Assembly: GCA_947166275.1 (NCBI GenBank)
Contig: CAMVDP010000003.1
Coordinates: 1 to 64,000 of the forward strand
Origin: an uncultured Clostridia bacterium
GTDB taxonomy: Bacteria; Bacillota; Clostridia; Oscillospirales; Ruminococcaceae
Direction of reading: 5' to 3'
Length of the DNA: 64,000 nucleotides
Shown here: positions 32,414 through 40,844 of the stretch, one piece after another
Layout of the letters: each line of letters begins with the position of its first letter
How positions within the stretch are numbered: position 1 is the stretch's first letter
Translations under genes and position numbers: made by a program
Notes under the pieces: generated by a model
The model's database searches: none
What the model was told of the DNA's origin: nothing
What the model saw: only the letters and a program-made list of their open reading frames with translations

Positions 32414-34672
32414 TTATCTTCTGCCTCTCTTGCGCTTATCCTTCTTTATAAGGAATATGGAAGCAGCTGCAACTGCGGGTATCAGCAGTCCTGCAGCGGC
32501 GCCGGTGGAGGGGTTGGCGGGCTTCACGGCGGAAACTGCCGCAGCCTTTGCTGCTGCGCCGTCCGAGTTACCGGTGGTGGTATCTCCGGCGGTGTAGTTA
32601 TTTGTGATGGTGGCTGTAGATTCGTTGATAACTACCACCTCATCATCGTCGCCTTCACCGGATGATTTCCCGTTGGCAAGCGGTCTTTCTCCGGACTGGA
32701 CGGAAGCGCTGTTGCGGGTCTCACCGTATACGTAGATGACTCTGTCACTGTCGGAAGCGGCAGTGTTGACGGAGACCGCGTCACGGCCGTCACGTCCGTC
32801 TTTGCCGTCACGTCCGTCTCTGCCATCGAGTCCGTCCTTACCGTCCGCACCCTGGAGAGAGTTCAGCCATTGAGCTTCGGAGCCCTTGAAACCGTTGCGT
32901 ACAGCGATCTCATACGCGGACGCACCTACCAGCGAATTGAGCCATTCTGTTTCAGTCCCCTTGTAGCCGTTTTTCACAGCGACATCGTAAGCGGAAAGGC
33001 TTCCCGAATAGGTAATACCGCTCTCTGTGCGGAGCTTGCGGCTCACTTCATCGGTGACGGCTCTTATAAAGCTGTCAATGCTGCCGTAGTTACGGTAGAT
33101 CCAGTCGTTGAAGCTACCGTCGGCTCTCAAGGTATTTACTTCGCTTTCAAGAGCGGTTATACGGTCTCTGAGTGCGGCGATCTGGGTGTTGATATCCTGT
33201 GAGCTGTAGTTTGTGCTTGCCTGTGCAGGTACGGTCTCGTATGTGGAGGGAGTGTTGTCAGCAGTTGAAGTTGTGGTCGTAGTGCCGGTAAACGGAACTG
33301 TTGTCGTTGAGCCTGTTGTATTGAATGTGCGACCGGACTTCAACAGTTCTATAATGCTTCCGAAGGAGTATACTGTACCCTCGTTTGCGTAGAGAGACTG
33401 CTTGATCTTGTTGAGCTCCTGCAGTACAGACGCGGTGGTCATATCGCGGTACGCGGAAACGTTGGAGCGCAGATATGATATGCCTGTGTTGAGGCTGTTG
33501 ACCTCATTCCTGGTCATGGAGTCGAGGTAATATCTGACCATGTCCTTGTAAGCTGCGGGAAGCGTGTTAGTACCATATATGGTCTGCATTATCCTGTCAC
33601 GGATCGTCGGAGTGACATCGTCTCTTACGATCTCTACGACTTTTTCGGAGCTGTCAAGTCCGAATATGCCATATATCTCATCGTCAATGACTTTGCGGTT
33701 ATCCGAGGTGTTCATAATCGCTTCCGTGAGTTTTGTGAGGACCGCTCCGGAGGACAGGTATGTGCCTATAAGGTCATTGAGCTGTTTTTCGGATATATAT
33801 ACTTTTTTCGTTGCGTTATCTGCCTGTGTGCCGAATAACGCAAGCTTGATATCATTTGTGAGCGAGGTCGCGAAAGTATTTACAGACTCTTCATGAACAG
33901 CGTTGGATTCAGTGCTCTCTCCCATGGTCTCAAAGATCTTATTGCAGATGGCTTTTTCGGAGTTCTCGATAGAGTAGTACTTTGCGTCTTTATCGGCACT
34001 GATGCTGATGCGGGTACCGGAAGAGAATGTCAGTCTTGCGTCGGTGTTTGCCGTTACTTTCCGGTAGGTCATGCCGTTATCGGTAGAATAGTATGTATCG
34101 CTGTTACTTGGCAGACCGGAGCAATACAGAAGTGTTGACCAGCTTTCCCACGGAATGGTGTATGTAAGCGTGATGCCGCCGAGGTCTGTGCTTACAGGGT
34201 AGATGGACAGAGTTGCGACACCGTTATTCCATACGGGATTGACCTTGAGCGCGAGGTCAAGGCTTGCGGGAAGGTTTGTACCGGCTGCTTCCACGATGCT
34301 GCTGTCGACGGTCGTCTTGTAAGTGAACTGTGTGTAGCCGGAAAGCTCGTCGGTGACTTTCATATTGAACTGAAGGCCGTAGTTTCTTATGGTCTCAAGA
34401 TCGCTTGCGCTGAGCTTGGTGTAGAGCATATTGGCACCGTACGGTCCGTCTTCGGAATAGCAAGGCATAGACACATCTATCACAGAACCGGGCGGGGTGG
34501 AGTGAGTGAAGTAGTTCGTAAGGCTGCCGTATTTCTCTGTTCCTGTGATATTGTCATAGTACTTCTGGGGATAGATATAGTTTGCGGTACCGTATGCTCC
34601 CGCGCCGAACGTGAGCATTCCTGCCGCAAGCGCGGCGCAGATCATAGGAAGTACGATCCTTCTTGCTTTCAT
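32414..34672 (-). CDS. Wall-anchored surface protein with collagen-like repeats
   Basis: 752 residues. The signal peptide (residues 1-26) is MKARRIVLPMICAALAAGML... A beta-rich N-terminal region follows, then a long helical region (260-520) with Ser/Thr-rich breaks. Two tandem modules follow: YDVAVKNGYKGTETEWLNSL and YEIAVRNGFKGSEAQWLNSL. They lead into GKDGLDGRDGRDGKDGRDGR, a Gly-x-y collagen-like triplet run. The C-terminus is a sorting signal: NPSTG, a hydrophobic stretch (AAGLLIPAVAAASIFLI) and KKDKRKRGRR, suggesting sortase anchoring. It is the last gene of a four-gene operon with a kinase and an EpsG-like protein. No enzymatic domain is recognised; adhesion or matrix formation is an inference. 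Confidence 0.8.
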   Translation of the reverse strand: MKARRIVLPMICAALAAGMLTFGAGAYGTANYIYPQKYYDNITGTEKYGSLTNYFTHSTPPGSVIDVSMPCYSEDGPYGANMLYTKLSASDLETIRNYGLQFNMKVTDELSGYTQFTYKTTVDSSIVEAAGTNLPASLDLALKVNPVWNNGVATLSIYPVSTDLGGITLTYTIPWESWSTLLYCSGLPSNSDTYYSTDNGMTYRKVTANTDARLTFSSGTRISISADKDAKYYSIENSEKAICNKIFETMGESTESNAVHEESVNTFATSLTNDIKLALFGTQADNATKKVYISEKQLNDLIGTYLSSGAVLTKLTEAIMNTSDNRKVIDDEIYGIFGLDSSEKVVEIVRDDVTPTIRDRIMQTIYGTNTLPAAYKDMVRYYLDSMTRNEVNSLNTGISYLRSNVSAYRDMTTASVLQELNKIKQSLYANEGTVYSFGSIIELLKSGRTFNTTGSTTTVPFTGTTTTTSTADNTPSTYETVPAQASTNYSSQDINTQIAALRDRITALESEVNTLRADGSFNDWIYRNYGSIDSFIRAVTDEVSRKLRTESGITYSGSLSAYDVAVKNGYKGTETEWLNSLVGASAYEIAVRNGFKGSEAQWLNSLQGADGKDGLDGRDGRDGKDGRDGRDAVSVNTAASDSDRVIYVYGETRNSASVQSGERPLANGKSSGEGDDDEVVVINESTATITNNYTAGDTTTGNSDGAAAKAAAVSAVKPANPSTGAAAGLLIPAVAAASIFLIKKDKRKRGRR

Positions 34673-34720
34673 GTTTTGAGCCGTCCTTTCGCATTTGCTT
34701 TTATCAAGCTGCTTAAATCT

Positions 34721-35272
34721 TTATTTCAACTGTTCAAGTCTTGTTCTGCAATAGAAATCCGAGCGCTTCGCGGTACTGCGCAGCCGCACTCCCAGTGCGA
34801 ACAGTATCAGATATGCCGCGAGCAGCCCGCCCGAAACGAGCTGTGAGATGTCTCCGCCGGTTATCAGCCGTACTGTACCGAGCGGCACTGTTTTCATAAG
34901 CTCCGACAGCAAAAACTGCAGATCCGTTGCCTGTGCTTCGTCTGCCGTTCCCGGCATCAGGATAAACACGTACGGGAGCATAAAGTACGCTGCCGCTGCC
35001 GCGATATAGAGCCATTGTTTCATGAACCCGGCGAGCACCGCCGTCTGCGCCCATACAATAAGCGTTATAACAAGAGCTCCGAAAGCTATCACCGGCATCC
35101 CGCACGTTGAGAGAAGTGACGATGCCACTCCGGCAAACACGAACACAGCAAGATTTTTGCCGTCCGTGGTGCCGAATATGAAGCTTATTCGTTCTTTTCC
35201 ATATTCAGCGGCAGAAGGGTGCTCCGCCGTCATATAATCAACAGTTCTGCTTATCATAGCCCAAATGTCCAT
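34721..35272 (-). CDS. Small polytopic membrane protein, unknown
   Basis: 183 residues with about four hydrophobic segments (LAVFVFAGVASSLLSTCGMP, VIAFGALVITLIVWAQTAVL, WLYIAAAAAYFMLPYVFILM, GGLLAAYLILFALGVRL) and a basic C-terminus. I do not recognise the family. It overlaps the upstream EpsG-like gene by 19 bases and precedes the collagen-like protein by 48 bases, so it is translated from the same operon and probably shares its function. Confidence 0.7.
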   Translation of the reverse strand: MDIWAMISRTVDYMTAEHPSAAEYGKERISFIFGTTDGKNLAVFVFAGVASSLLSTCGMPVIAFGALVITLIVWAQTAVLAGFMKQWLYIAAAAAYFMLPYVFILMPGTADEAQATDLQFLLSELMKTVPLGTVRLITGGDISQLVSGGLLAAYLILFALGVRLRSTAKRSDFYCRTRLEQLK

Positions 35273-36315
35273 TTTAAGGCGGCATCAAATTGCCCCGCCG
35301 TACCGAACCAGTCTGTGAATATCATCCACGCGCACAGCGCTGTCTCCGCGATAACACACAACGCAAGGAATACATTGCGCGCAGTTTTTTCCTTTTCCTT
35401 GAAAACTATCCCGACAAATTTCGAGCTTATTGCGTATGCTTCCTCTGCCAGCGGTACTGCCGACTGCATCAGCAGCATTATCGCCGGTGCGAACAGTCTT
35501 GCATCGGATACCGCAGTTACCGTGAGCGCCGCGCCGCAGAACATGATAGGAAGCAGCCGTTCGTACTTTCCCTCACGGTTACGGAACATAGCATACATAA
35601 GTATGCACACCAACGCCGCGATCACAGCGAGCACGGCCCACATCACGGGCGTTTCGCAGAATATTGTCCGAGCGCCTGTCATATCATAGACCGCGTCGAG
35701 CATCTCCGGGAACAATCCCGCAAGCAAAGCGAAGATGACCGCAATGACAGCAGGGATAACGGGTCCCGGTATAAGCGTCAAGAACCAGAAAGGCAGCATC
35801 ATAAGTGCCGACATATCGAAGCACGCGGCAATAAGTATAAGCGCCGCGTATCTGAAAAATCTGCGTTCGCGTATATATACAGAAGCTATCGTGCATATAA
35901 GCGCCGCTATGAATGCGGATCCCGAGAACAGAAACGCGGGAATGAATACAAAGCACAGCACCGCTGAGCTGTGATAAGGGGTTTCCTTAACAGCGTAGCT
36001 TGCGAGCAGTGCGCAGATGCACGCCATGACGAGCGGATATACGGCGGAGTCATCACTGAAAGCAGCGCAGATCTTCATAAGAAGCGTTTCTGCCGGTGGA
36101 GCGGCAAGCTCACCGAGCTTATCGAACGGGATATCCCGTATCTGAGCGCCGAAGCCGGCATACCAGCTGTCCCAGAGCCCTGAAAGCCCGGGAAGTCCGC
36201 AAATAATGAACACCGCAGAAGCAGTTGCCGCGCATTGAAGCACGCGGTTGTCACGGTTTTCGCAGAATATCCCGCTGATACGCAGTATTAACGGGATCGC
36301 TAAAAGAAGTATCAT
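35254..36315 (-). CDS. Polytopic membrane protein resembling EpsG/Wzy polymerases
   Basis: 353 residues with about ten hydrophobic segments. The layout fits EpsG: an early AETLLMKICAAFSDDSAVYP segment like the family's E-x-x-Y-x-L-L motif. Next come VKETPYHSSAVLCFVFIPAF and RRFFRYAALILIAACFDMSA-LMMLP, which parallels the family's FHxSALxxLP. The usual His of that last motif is Asp here. EpsG proteins polymerise exopolysaccharide repeat units; no glycosyltransferase is present in this operon. Start ATG overlaps the kinase stop (TGATG). Identity is a pattern-based guess. Confidence 0.55.
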   Translation of the reverse strand: MILLLAIPLILRISGIFCENRDNRVLQCAATASAVFIICGLPGLSGLWDSWYAGFGAQIRDIPFDKLGELAAPPAETLLMKICAAFSDDSAVYPLVMACICALLASYAVKETPYHSSAVLCFVFIPAFLFSGSAFIAALICTIASVYIRERRFFRYAALILIAACFDMSALMMLPFWFLTLIPGPVIPAVIAVIFALLAGLFPEMLDAVYDMTGARTIFCETPVMWAVLAVIAALVCILMYAMFRNREGKYERLLPIMFCGAALTVTAVSDARLFAPAIMLLMQSAVPLAEEAYAISSKFVGIVFKEKEKTARNVFLALCVIAETALCAWMIFTDWFGTAGQFDAALKWTFGL

Positions 36316-37058
36316 CAGTCGTTGTCATCGTATGCCCTCTCTCCCTCACGGTCACCGGGGAGATCGGCATTTTCCTCGATCGAGCTCTTATAATCGCTGC
36401 TCTTGTCGTATTTGACAGAGCAGTATGTCTTGATCACGCCGATAAAACGCGCTTTTGAGAGCGATATCGTAGAGAGCGCCGCCTGGAGCTCGGCATGTGT
36501 GGTCTTATTCTCGCGGAGCACGAGAGCTGTGCCGCCGGTATATCCGCCGAACAGCAGCGAGTCATTCGCAATGCAAAGCGGCGGGGAATCTATCACGATG
36601 AAGTCGTAGTAATCGTACAGCATACGCACGAGGCGTTCTGTCGCCGCTCCTGCAAGAAGATCGGATGGGCTGGCAACACCGGGCCCCGCAGGCATGACAT
36701 GGAAGTTTTTCCTGACGTCGATGCTTATGCCGCTGTAAATATCGGTCTCACCCGTGAGGACCGTACTTAACCCGAAGTGGTTCTTGAGCCGCAGCATATC
36801 GTGCACGCCCGACCTTCGCATATCTGCGTCGATAAGCAGAACACGCATATCGAGCCTGCTGAACATGAGCGCGATATTGATAGCCGTTGTAGTCTTGCCT
36901 TCGTCACGGCACTGGCTCGTGATAACAACGGACTTGTACGGGCTGTCATTTATCGCCGCCATAATATTGGTACGTATTTTTGAATATGACTCGGTAATAA
37001 TAAACGGTGTATTCTCATTGAGGATAAACTGTCTTGTGATCGGATCAAAGCCTTCCAA
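36315..37058 (-). CDS. BY-type tyrosine kinase (CpsD/EpsB-like)
   Basis: 247 residues from TTG 37058. Walker A VVITSQCRDEGKTTTAINIA (residues 45-64), Walker A' VLLIDADMRRSG and Walker B FIVIDSPPL are the bacterial tyrosine kinase set. The C-terminal tail has spaced tyrosines (YCSVKYDKSSDYKSS...AYDDND) for autophosphorylation. Such kinases normally need a transmembrane CpsC/Wzz activator; none is adjacent. The track uses GTG 37097, but the promoter at 37108-37136 places transcription start near that codon, and AAAGGGG lies ten bases before the TTG. The P-loop has CRDEGK in place of the common GEGK. Confidence 0.85.
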   Translation of the reverse strand: MEGFDPITRQFILNENTPFIITESYSKIRTNIMAAINDSPYKSVVITSQCRDEGKTTTAINIALMFSRLDMRVLLIDADMRRSGVHDMLRLKNHFGLSTVLTGETDIYSGISIDVRKNFHVMPAGPGVASPSDLLAGAATERLVRMLYDYYDFIVIDSPPLCIANDSLLFGGYTGGTALVLRENKTTHAELQAALSTISLSKARFIGVIKTYCSVKYDKSSDYKSSIEENADLPGDREGERAYDDND

Positions 37059-37107
37059 GTAAAGCTTCCCCTTTCCGTAAAATTCGGCATACACCACTAC
37101 ATATAGT

Positions 37108-37136
37108 ATTATAGCCTATTATTCACACTTTGTCAA
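37108..37136 (-). promoter_or_regulatory. Consensus sigma-A promoter of the kinase/surface operon
   Basis: On the minus strand TTGACA, 17 bp, TATAAT: perfect hexamers and spacing, unusual in this window. It implies strong expression unless repressed. Confidence 0.85.
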
Positions 37137-37437
37137 TACATGAACAAAAGATTTTGCGTCAATTTTCCGGTTTTTTTGCCTGTTTTGTCATAAAACCGAT
37201 AAATATCGGTATAACATGCACGCAAATCAACATACAGTATATATTGACGTTGAGAAGTCTGTTGAAAACCCGCTCAGCCTGCTCCCTGACACGCCGGACA
37301 GCACTAAAAGTGCGTCAACATATCGTATAATCCGACAAAATAATACGATCAGACGATATCAATAAAAGTCGGAAAATGCAAAACAGACGCAATAATATAC
37401 ATAACGTAATATACGTATATTCAGCGGAGGAGATAGT
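37137..37437. other. Intergenic region with two inverted repeats
   Basis: Between the divergent kinase and TSUP genes. ACCGATA-AA-TATCGGT (37195-37210) is a compact palindrome. ATCGTAT (37322-37328) and ATACGAT (37343-37349) form wider arms. I see no gene. The plus-strand promoter for 37438 is not clear; GCGGAGGAGA is its ribosome binding site. Confidence 0.5.
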
Positions 37438-37797
37438 ATGAACAAAACATCGAAGCCAGTAGCGGCAGCTGCCGGACTTGTGGGCGGAGTGCTCAATGGT
37501 TTATTCGGTTCGGGCGGCGGGAGTGTCGCAGTACCGATACTTGAGCACGGCAGCAGCGACGCGAAGAGCAGCCATGCTATGGCTGTTGCGCTTATGTTTT
37601 TTATCAGCATAGTCTCGGCAGCGGGGAACATAGTGCTCGGTCATTTTCCTATCGAAACAGTCAAGCCTTTGCTGCCGGCGGGAATAATGGGCGCATCAGC
37701 GGGAGCACTCATGCTGCGGAAAGTGGATAATGATGTACTGCGGCGTGTGTTCGGAGCTTTGCTGATATACTCGGGAGGGAGGATGCTGCTTAAATGA
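37438..37797 (+). CDS. TSUP (TauE/SafE) transporter, first half-size subunit
   Basis: 119 residues with about four membrane segments. AGLVGGVLNGLFGSGGGSVA carries the TSUP glycine motif, and LPAGIMGASAGALM is the half-repeat end. Full TSUP proteins are about 250 residues with two such halves; here the halves are separate genes. It probably dimerises with the next product. The substrate (sulphite, sulphonate or other anion) is unknown. Confidence 0.85.
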   Translation: MNKTSKPVAAAAGLVGGVLNGLFGSGGGSVAVPILEHGSSDAKSSHAMAVALMFFISIVSAAGNIVLGHFPIETVKPLLPAGIMGASAGALMLRKVDNDVLRRVFGALLIYSGGRMLLK

Positions 37798-38213
37798 CGG
37801 AGCTGATACCGCTTATTGTGGGGTTTACTGCGGGAGCTGCCGGAGCCATGGGGCTTGGTGGAGGTTTCGTGCTTGTTCTGTATCTGGCATGGACAGGAAC
37901 GGCTCCGAGCGATATCAGAGCGGCGAATTTGTTGTTCTTTATACCCACAGCATTAGTTTCAATGATAATGAACCGTCGGCGCGGGCTTATTGACGGCAGA
38001 GTATTGCCGTATGCGGCAGCTGCCGGTTCGATAGGCGCGGTGGTGGGGCTTATGGCGGCTGACGCGTTCGACACGGATCTGCTTGGAAAGGTATTTGCGC
38101 TGCTGATAATAGCGGTTGGCATACGGGAGCTATTCCATAAACGCACCGATGAAACGCCACGCAGCTTAAAAGAAAGACTGGTCGATCAACAAAAAAAGCG
38201 TGTACCGAATTAA
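37794..38213 (+). CDS. TSUP (TauE/SafE) transporter, second half-size subunit
   Basis: 139 residues. FTAGAAGAMGLGGGFVLVLY repeats the glycine motif, followed by DIRAANLLFFIPTALVSMIM. The ATGA overlap with the first half shows coupled translation. A hydrophilic tail of about 25 residues follows. The 3' end runs into the terminator at 38191-38226. Confidence 0.85.
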   Translation: MTELIPLIVGFTAGAAGAMGLGGGFVLVLYLAWTGTAPSDIRAANLLFFIPTALVSMIMNRRRGLIDGRVLPYAAAAGSIGAVVGLMAADAFDTDLLGKVFALLIIAVGIRELFHKRTDETPRSLKERLVDQQKKRVPN

Positions 38214-38226
38214 CGATACACGCTTT
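38191..38226 (-). terminator. Terminator of the GGDEF operon (overlaps TSUP stop)
   Basis: AAAGCGTGTA/TACACGCTTT, 10-bp stem with a 12-base loop. On the minus strand it is followed by TTTTTTT, so it ends the operon finishing at 38271. The plus-strand side has only TTT and is weaker. Confidence 0.8.
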
Positions 38227-38270
38227 GTCCGGATCGATATTACCGCAAAGCTGCAAATGCTATTGGTTGT

Positions 38271-40172
38271 TCAGGTCCTGCCCTTCTTACGGGCAAGTTT
38301 ATTGGCGTACATGCGCTCATCGGCGATCTTGAAGCACTGGTCGATATTTGTGTATTCATCTACGAAATCAATGAAAAATCCGGTGCTCATGCCGACATGA
38401 TACGGCTTTTCGGATGAGCTGTTATAACGCGCAAGATAACCGTCGATACGGCTGCGGTAGAATATTGGGATCGCATTGTCATAATCATACGTGCCAAAGA
38501 TGATGAACTCGTCACCGCCGGAGCGTACGCAGTATTCGCCGTTGCCACAGCAGGTCTGGAGAGCACGTGCCGCGACTGTAATGGCGTTATCGCCTTCAGT
38601 GTGACCGTAGCTGTCATTGATCTTCTTGAGATCATCGAGGTCAGCGACCACCACGAGCAGGCGAGTGCCGCGCTCCCTGGCGGTGTTGAACACTTCGTTC
38701 GAGTACAGGTCATAGCCCTGACGGTTATAGAGACCGGTCATGCCGTCGCGTATTGAGTTCGAGAACGCGCGGTTGTACATAAGGTTCATACGCGCATGGA
38801 CACGGATGTATTCGAGAGAGACGCACACGCTTGATGTCCAGGAATGATAGATCTCTTCGGGCATGTTGAGCTCCTCGTCAATGAAACGGATACACTGATA
38901 TCCGAAGCATCTGTCCTCGAAATGCACAGCGTTGAAGTAGCAGGTGACCGGACGATCCTCAAGGAGTATCGACGGCGGGAACAGTTCATGTACATCGAAT
39001 GTGTTACCGGCTTTTTCATTCCCGGAAGTCCATACCAAAGCTTCGGTCATTTCGTCTGTGTAACCTACGCGCAGATACTCGTTGTCATCCTCGCGGAAGA
39101 TATTCCAGTCCTTGTTCAGACAAAGTACGACCGCATCGGCGTTTCTCAGAAGATAGACACGGGAAAGTATATTTGAGATAAGCTCATCATAGGTATCACT
39201 CGCCATCAGCATTTCCTGGAAGCTGCAGTAGCGGAAGTTTCTTGAGGAATCCTGTTCAAGGCGCTCGATCTCGTTGAAGCTGCGCGCAAAGGCAACATCA
39301 CGGTGACAGCCGCAGGTCTCGCCGCTTACGAATACTCCGATATCCGGGTCAAGCGGCATCACTGTCTCTCCGGTAGCCATTTTGTGCAACGTGCATACGC
39401 AGTACTCGCCGGTGTACAGGTCGGGGCGGGTGCAGGAGGTCACGGCAGGGTCATTGGTGATAGATTCCGAGCCCAGGTCATAGCCTGTGACTGCGATATC
39501 ATCAGGTACCCTTACGCCTCGGCTTATAAGCTCGTTGACGAGCGTGACGGCAGACTTGTCGTTGCCGCATACAATAGCCTCCGGCCATTCAATATCATGC
39601 TCGGCGATACGAATTGCGAGGTCGGTCGCCGCCATTGTCCAGAAATCTCCGTAGATGATGTCGCCGTCTTTGACTTCGAGTCCGTGCTTTCTCATGGATT
39701 CGATATAGCCTTCGGCTCTCATGTGTGAAACGGGATATTCCTCCTGTCCGGTGAGGCACATGATATGCTTGAAGCCATGCTCCTCAATAAGGTGATCAAC
39801 GGTCATGGCAAAACCTGCCTTGTCGTTGCACATAACAGAGGTGAACCCATAGTTCGATTCGTTGTCAAGGACAACCACATTGAACCCGGGAATTGAACGA
39901 AATATTTCAATTATTTTATTTTTGCTGTTAGTTGCCCAAAAAGAATAGTCAACGAATACAGCACCTGCTATATCCGATGTTTTGAGCAACTCAAACAGAT
40001 TTTCTTCACCGAGCTGGTGTTTTGTCCTGTCATCTGTCACTGTAAACAGCGAGAGGACAGCTACGTCATAATCGAGACTTTTTGCCTGTCTGACGATACC
40101 CGTCAGGCATTTGTTATGGTAAAATCCATCGGTCGTACCGATTATGACTGCGATAGTTTTTCTCTTCTTCAT
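38271..40172 (-). CDS. Diguanylate cyclase with LacI-type sugar-binding sensor domain
   Basis: 633 residues. Residues 6-285 follow the periplasmic-binding-protein-like fold of LacI regulators (VIIGTTDGFYHNKCLTGIVR, AEGYIESMRKHGLEV, DDIAVTGYDLGSESITNDPA) but without the helix-turn-helix and without a signal peptide or membrane helix. Residues 320-460 resemble a GAF-like module. The GGDEF domain (470-633) has intact RSGGDEFIIFG and GLYNRQGYD, so c-di-GMP synthesis is expected. It likely senses a cytoplasmic sugar or metabolite and links it to motility. It lies 13 bases after dCMP deaminase, and a sugar ABC operon follows upstream on the same strand. Confidence 0.85.
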   Translation of the reverse strand: MKKRKTIAVIIGTTDGFYHNKCLTGIVRQAKSLDYDVAVLSLFTVTDDRTKHQLGEENLFELLKTSDIAGAVFVDYSFWATNSKNKIIEIFRSIPGFNVVVLDNESNYGFTSVMCNDKAGFAMTVDHLIEEHGFKHIMCLTGQEEYPVSHMRAEGYIESMRKHGLEVKDGDIIYGDFWTMAATDLAIRIAEHDIEWPEAIVCGNDKSAVTLVNELISRGVRVPDDIAVTGYDLGSESITNDPAVTSCTRPDLYTGEYCVCTLHKMATGETVMPLDPDIGVFVSGETCGCHRDVAFARSFNEIERLEQDSSRNFRYCSFQEMLMASDTYDELISNILSRVYLLRNADAVVLCLNKDWNIFREDDNEYLRVGYTDEMTEALVWTSGNEKAGNTFDVHELFPPSILLEDRPVTCYFNAVHFEDRCFGYQCIRFIDEELNMPEEIYHSWTSSVCVSLEYIRVHARMNLMYNRAFSNSIRDGMTGLYNRQGYDLYSNEVFNTARERGTRLLVVVADLDDLKKINDSYGHTEGDNAITVAARALQTCCGNGEYCVRSGGDEFIIFGTYDYDNAIPIFYRSRIDGYLARYNSSSEKPYHVGMSTGFFIDFVDEYTNIDQCFKIADERMYANKLARKKGRT

Positions 40173-40185
40173 TTCCTGCTCTCTT

Positions 40186-40668
40186 TTACAGTCCCAAACT
40201 CAATGTACGTCCTGTAGGCTTATATTCCTCGGCTTTGATGCCGCATTTGCTGAACATTATTACCGATGCTTTCACGCCGTCTGTATCGGCGTACTTATTG
40301 TCAAGATAGACCACGCGTTTTATGCCGCACTGGATTATTGCCTTTGCACATTCGTTGCACGGGAAGAGCGTAACATACAGTGTTGAGCCGTTGAGCGACG
40401 GGATATTGCTGTTGAGTATCGCATTTAGTTCGGCGTGGCATACGAACGGGTATTTTGTGTCGAGCGGGTTCTCGGCACTGCGCTCCCACGGCATTTCATC
40501 GTCCTCTACGCCGGTCGGCATGCCGTTATATCCTACCGAAACTATCTTGTTCTCGGCGTTTACGATACAGGCTCCAACCTGTGTGGAATTGTCCTTACTT
40601 CTCTGAGCGGATAGGAGTGCTATACCCATGAAGTATTCATCCCACGTTATGTAATCTGCACGTTTCAA
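40186..40668 (-). CDS. dCMP deaminase
   Basis: 160 residues. Zinc motif CHAELNAI (His78, Glu80) and [10 protein letters not shown] (Cys104, Cys107). [20 protein letters not shown] and [16 protein letters not shown] are typical of dCMP deaminases/ComEB. It converts dCMP to dUMP for thymidylate synthesis. Start is TTG 40668 with GGAGG eight bases upstream. It is first in a two-gene operon with the GGDEF protein. Confidence 0.92.
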   Translation of the reverse strand: MKRADYITWDEYFMGIALLSAQRSKDNSTQVGACIVNAENKIVSVGYNGMPTGVEDDEMPWERSAENPLDTKYPFVCHAELNAILNSNIPSLNGSTLYVTLFPCNECAKAIIQCGIKRVVYLDNKYADTDGVKASVIMFSKCGIKAEEYKPTGRTLSLGL

Positions 40669-40704
40669 CTATGGCACCTCCCGGACGACAAAATACTCTA
40701 TATT

Positions 40705-40733
40705 ATTTTAACACATATTACTTAAAAATTCAA
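40705..40733 (-). promoter_or_regulatory. Sigma-A promoter of the dCMP deaminase/GGDEF operon
   Basis: Minus strand TTGAAT, 17 bp, TAAAAT with extended -10 TGT, ending 37 bases before the TTG start. A palindrome abuts the -35. Confidence 0.7.
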
Positions 40734-40740
40734 CCCCTTT

Positions 40741-40758
40741 TTGTTGAAATTTCAACAA
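40741..40758. promoter_or_regulatory. Perfect 18-bp palindromic operator
   Basis: TTGTTGAAATTTCAACAA is its own reverse complement, seven bases upstream of the -35 at 40728-40733. An extra TTCAACAA half-site follows at 40759-40766 and TTCAA overlaps the -35. This is a strong candidate for a dimeric regulator, probably an activator or a looping repressor given the position. Confidence 0.7.
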
Positions 40759-40797
40759 TTCAACAAATTGTAAGTACAACCGTACTGTATTTCGCAC

Positions 40798-40829
40798 AAA
40801 AAAAGCTCCGACATTTCTGTCGGAGCTTT
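40798..40829 (-). terminator. Terminator of the sugar ABC operon
   Basis: Minus strand AAAGCTCCGACA-GAAA-TGTCGGAGCTTT then TTTT: 12-bp perfect stem, tetraloop, U-run, 16 bases after the permease stop. Confidence 0.9.
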
Positions 40830-40844
40830 AAAAATACAGTTATA

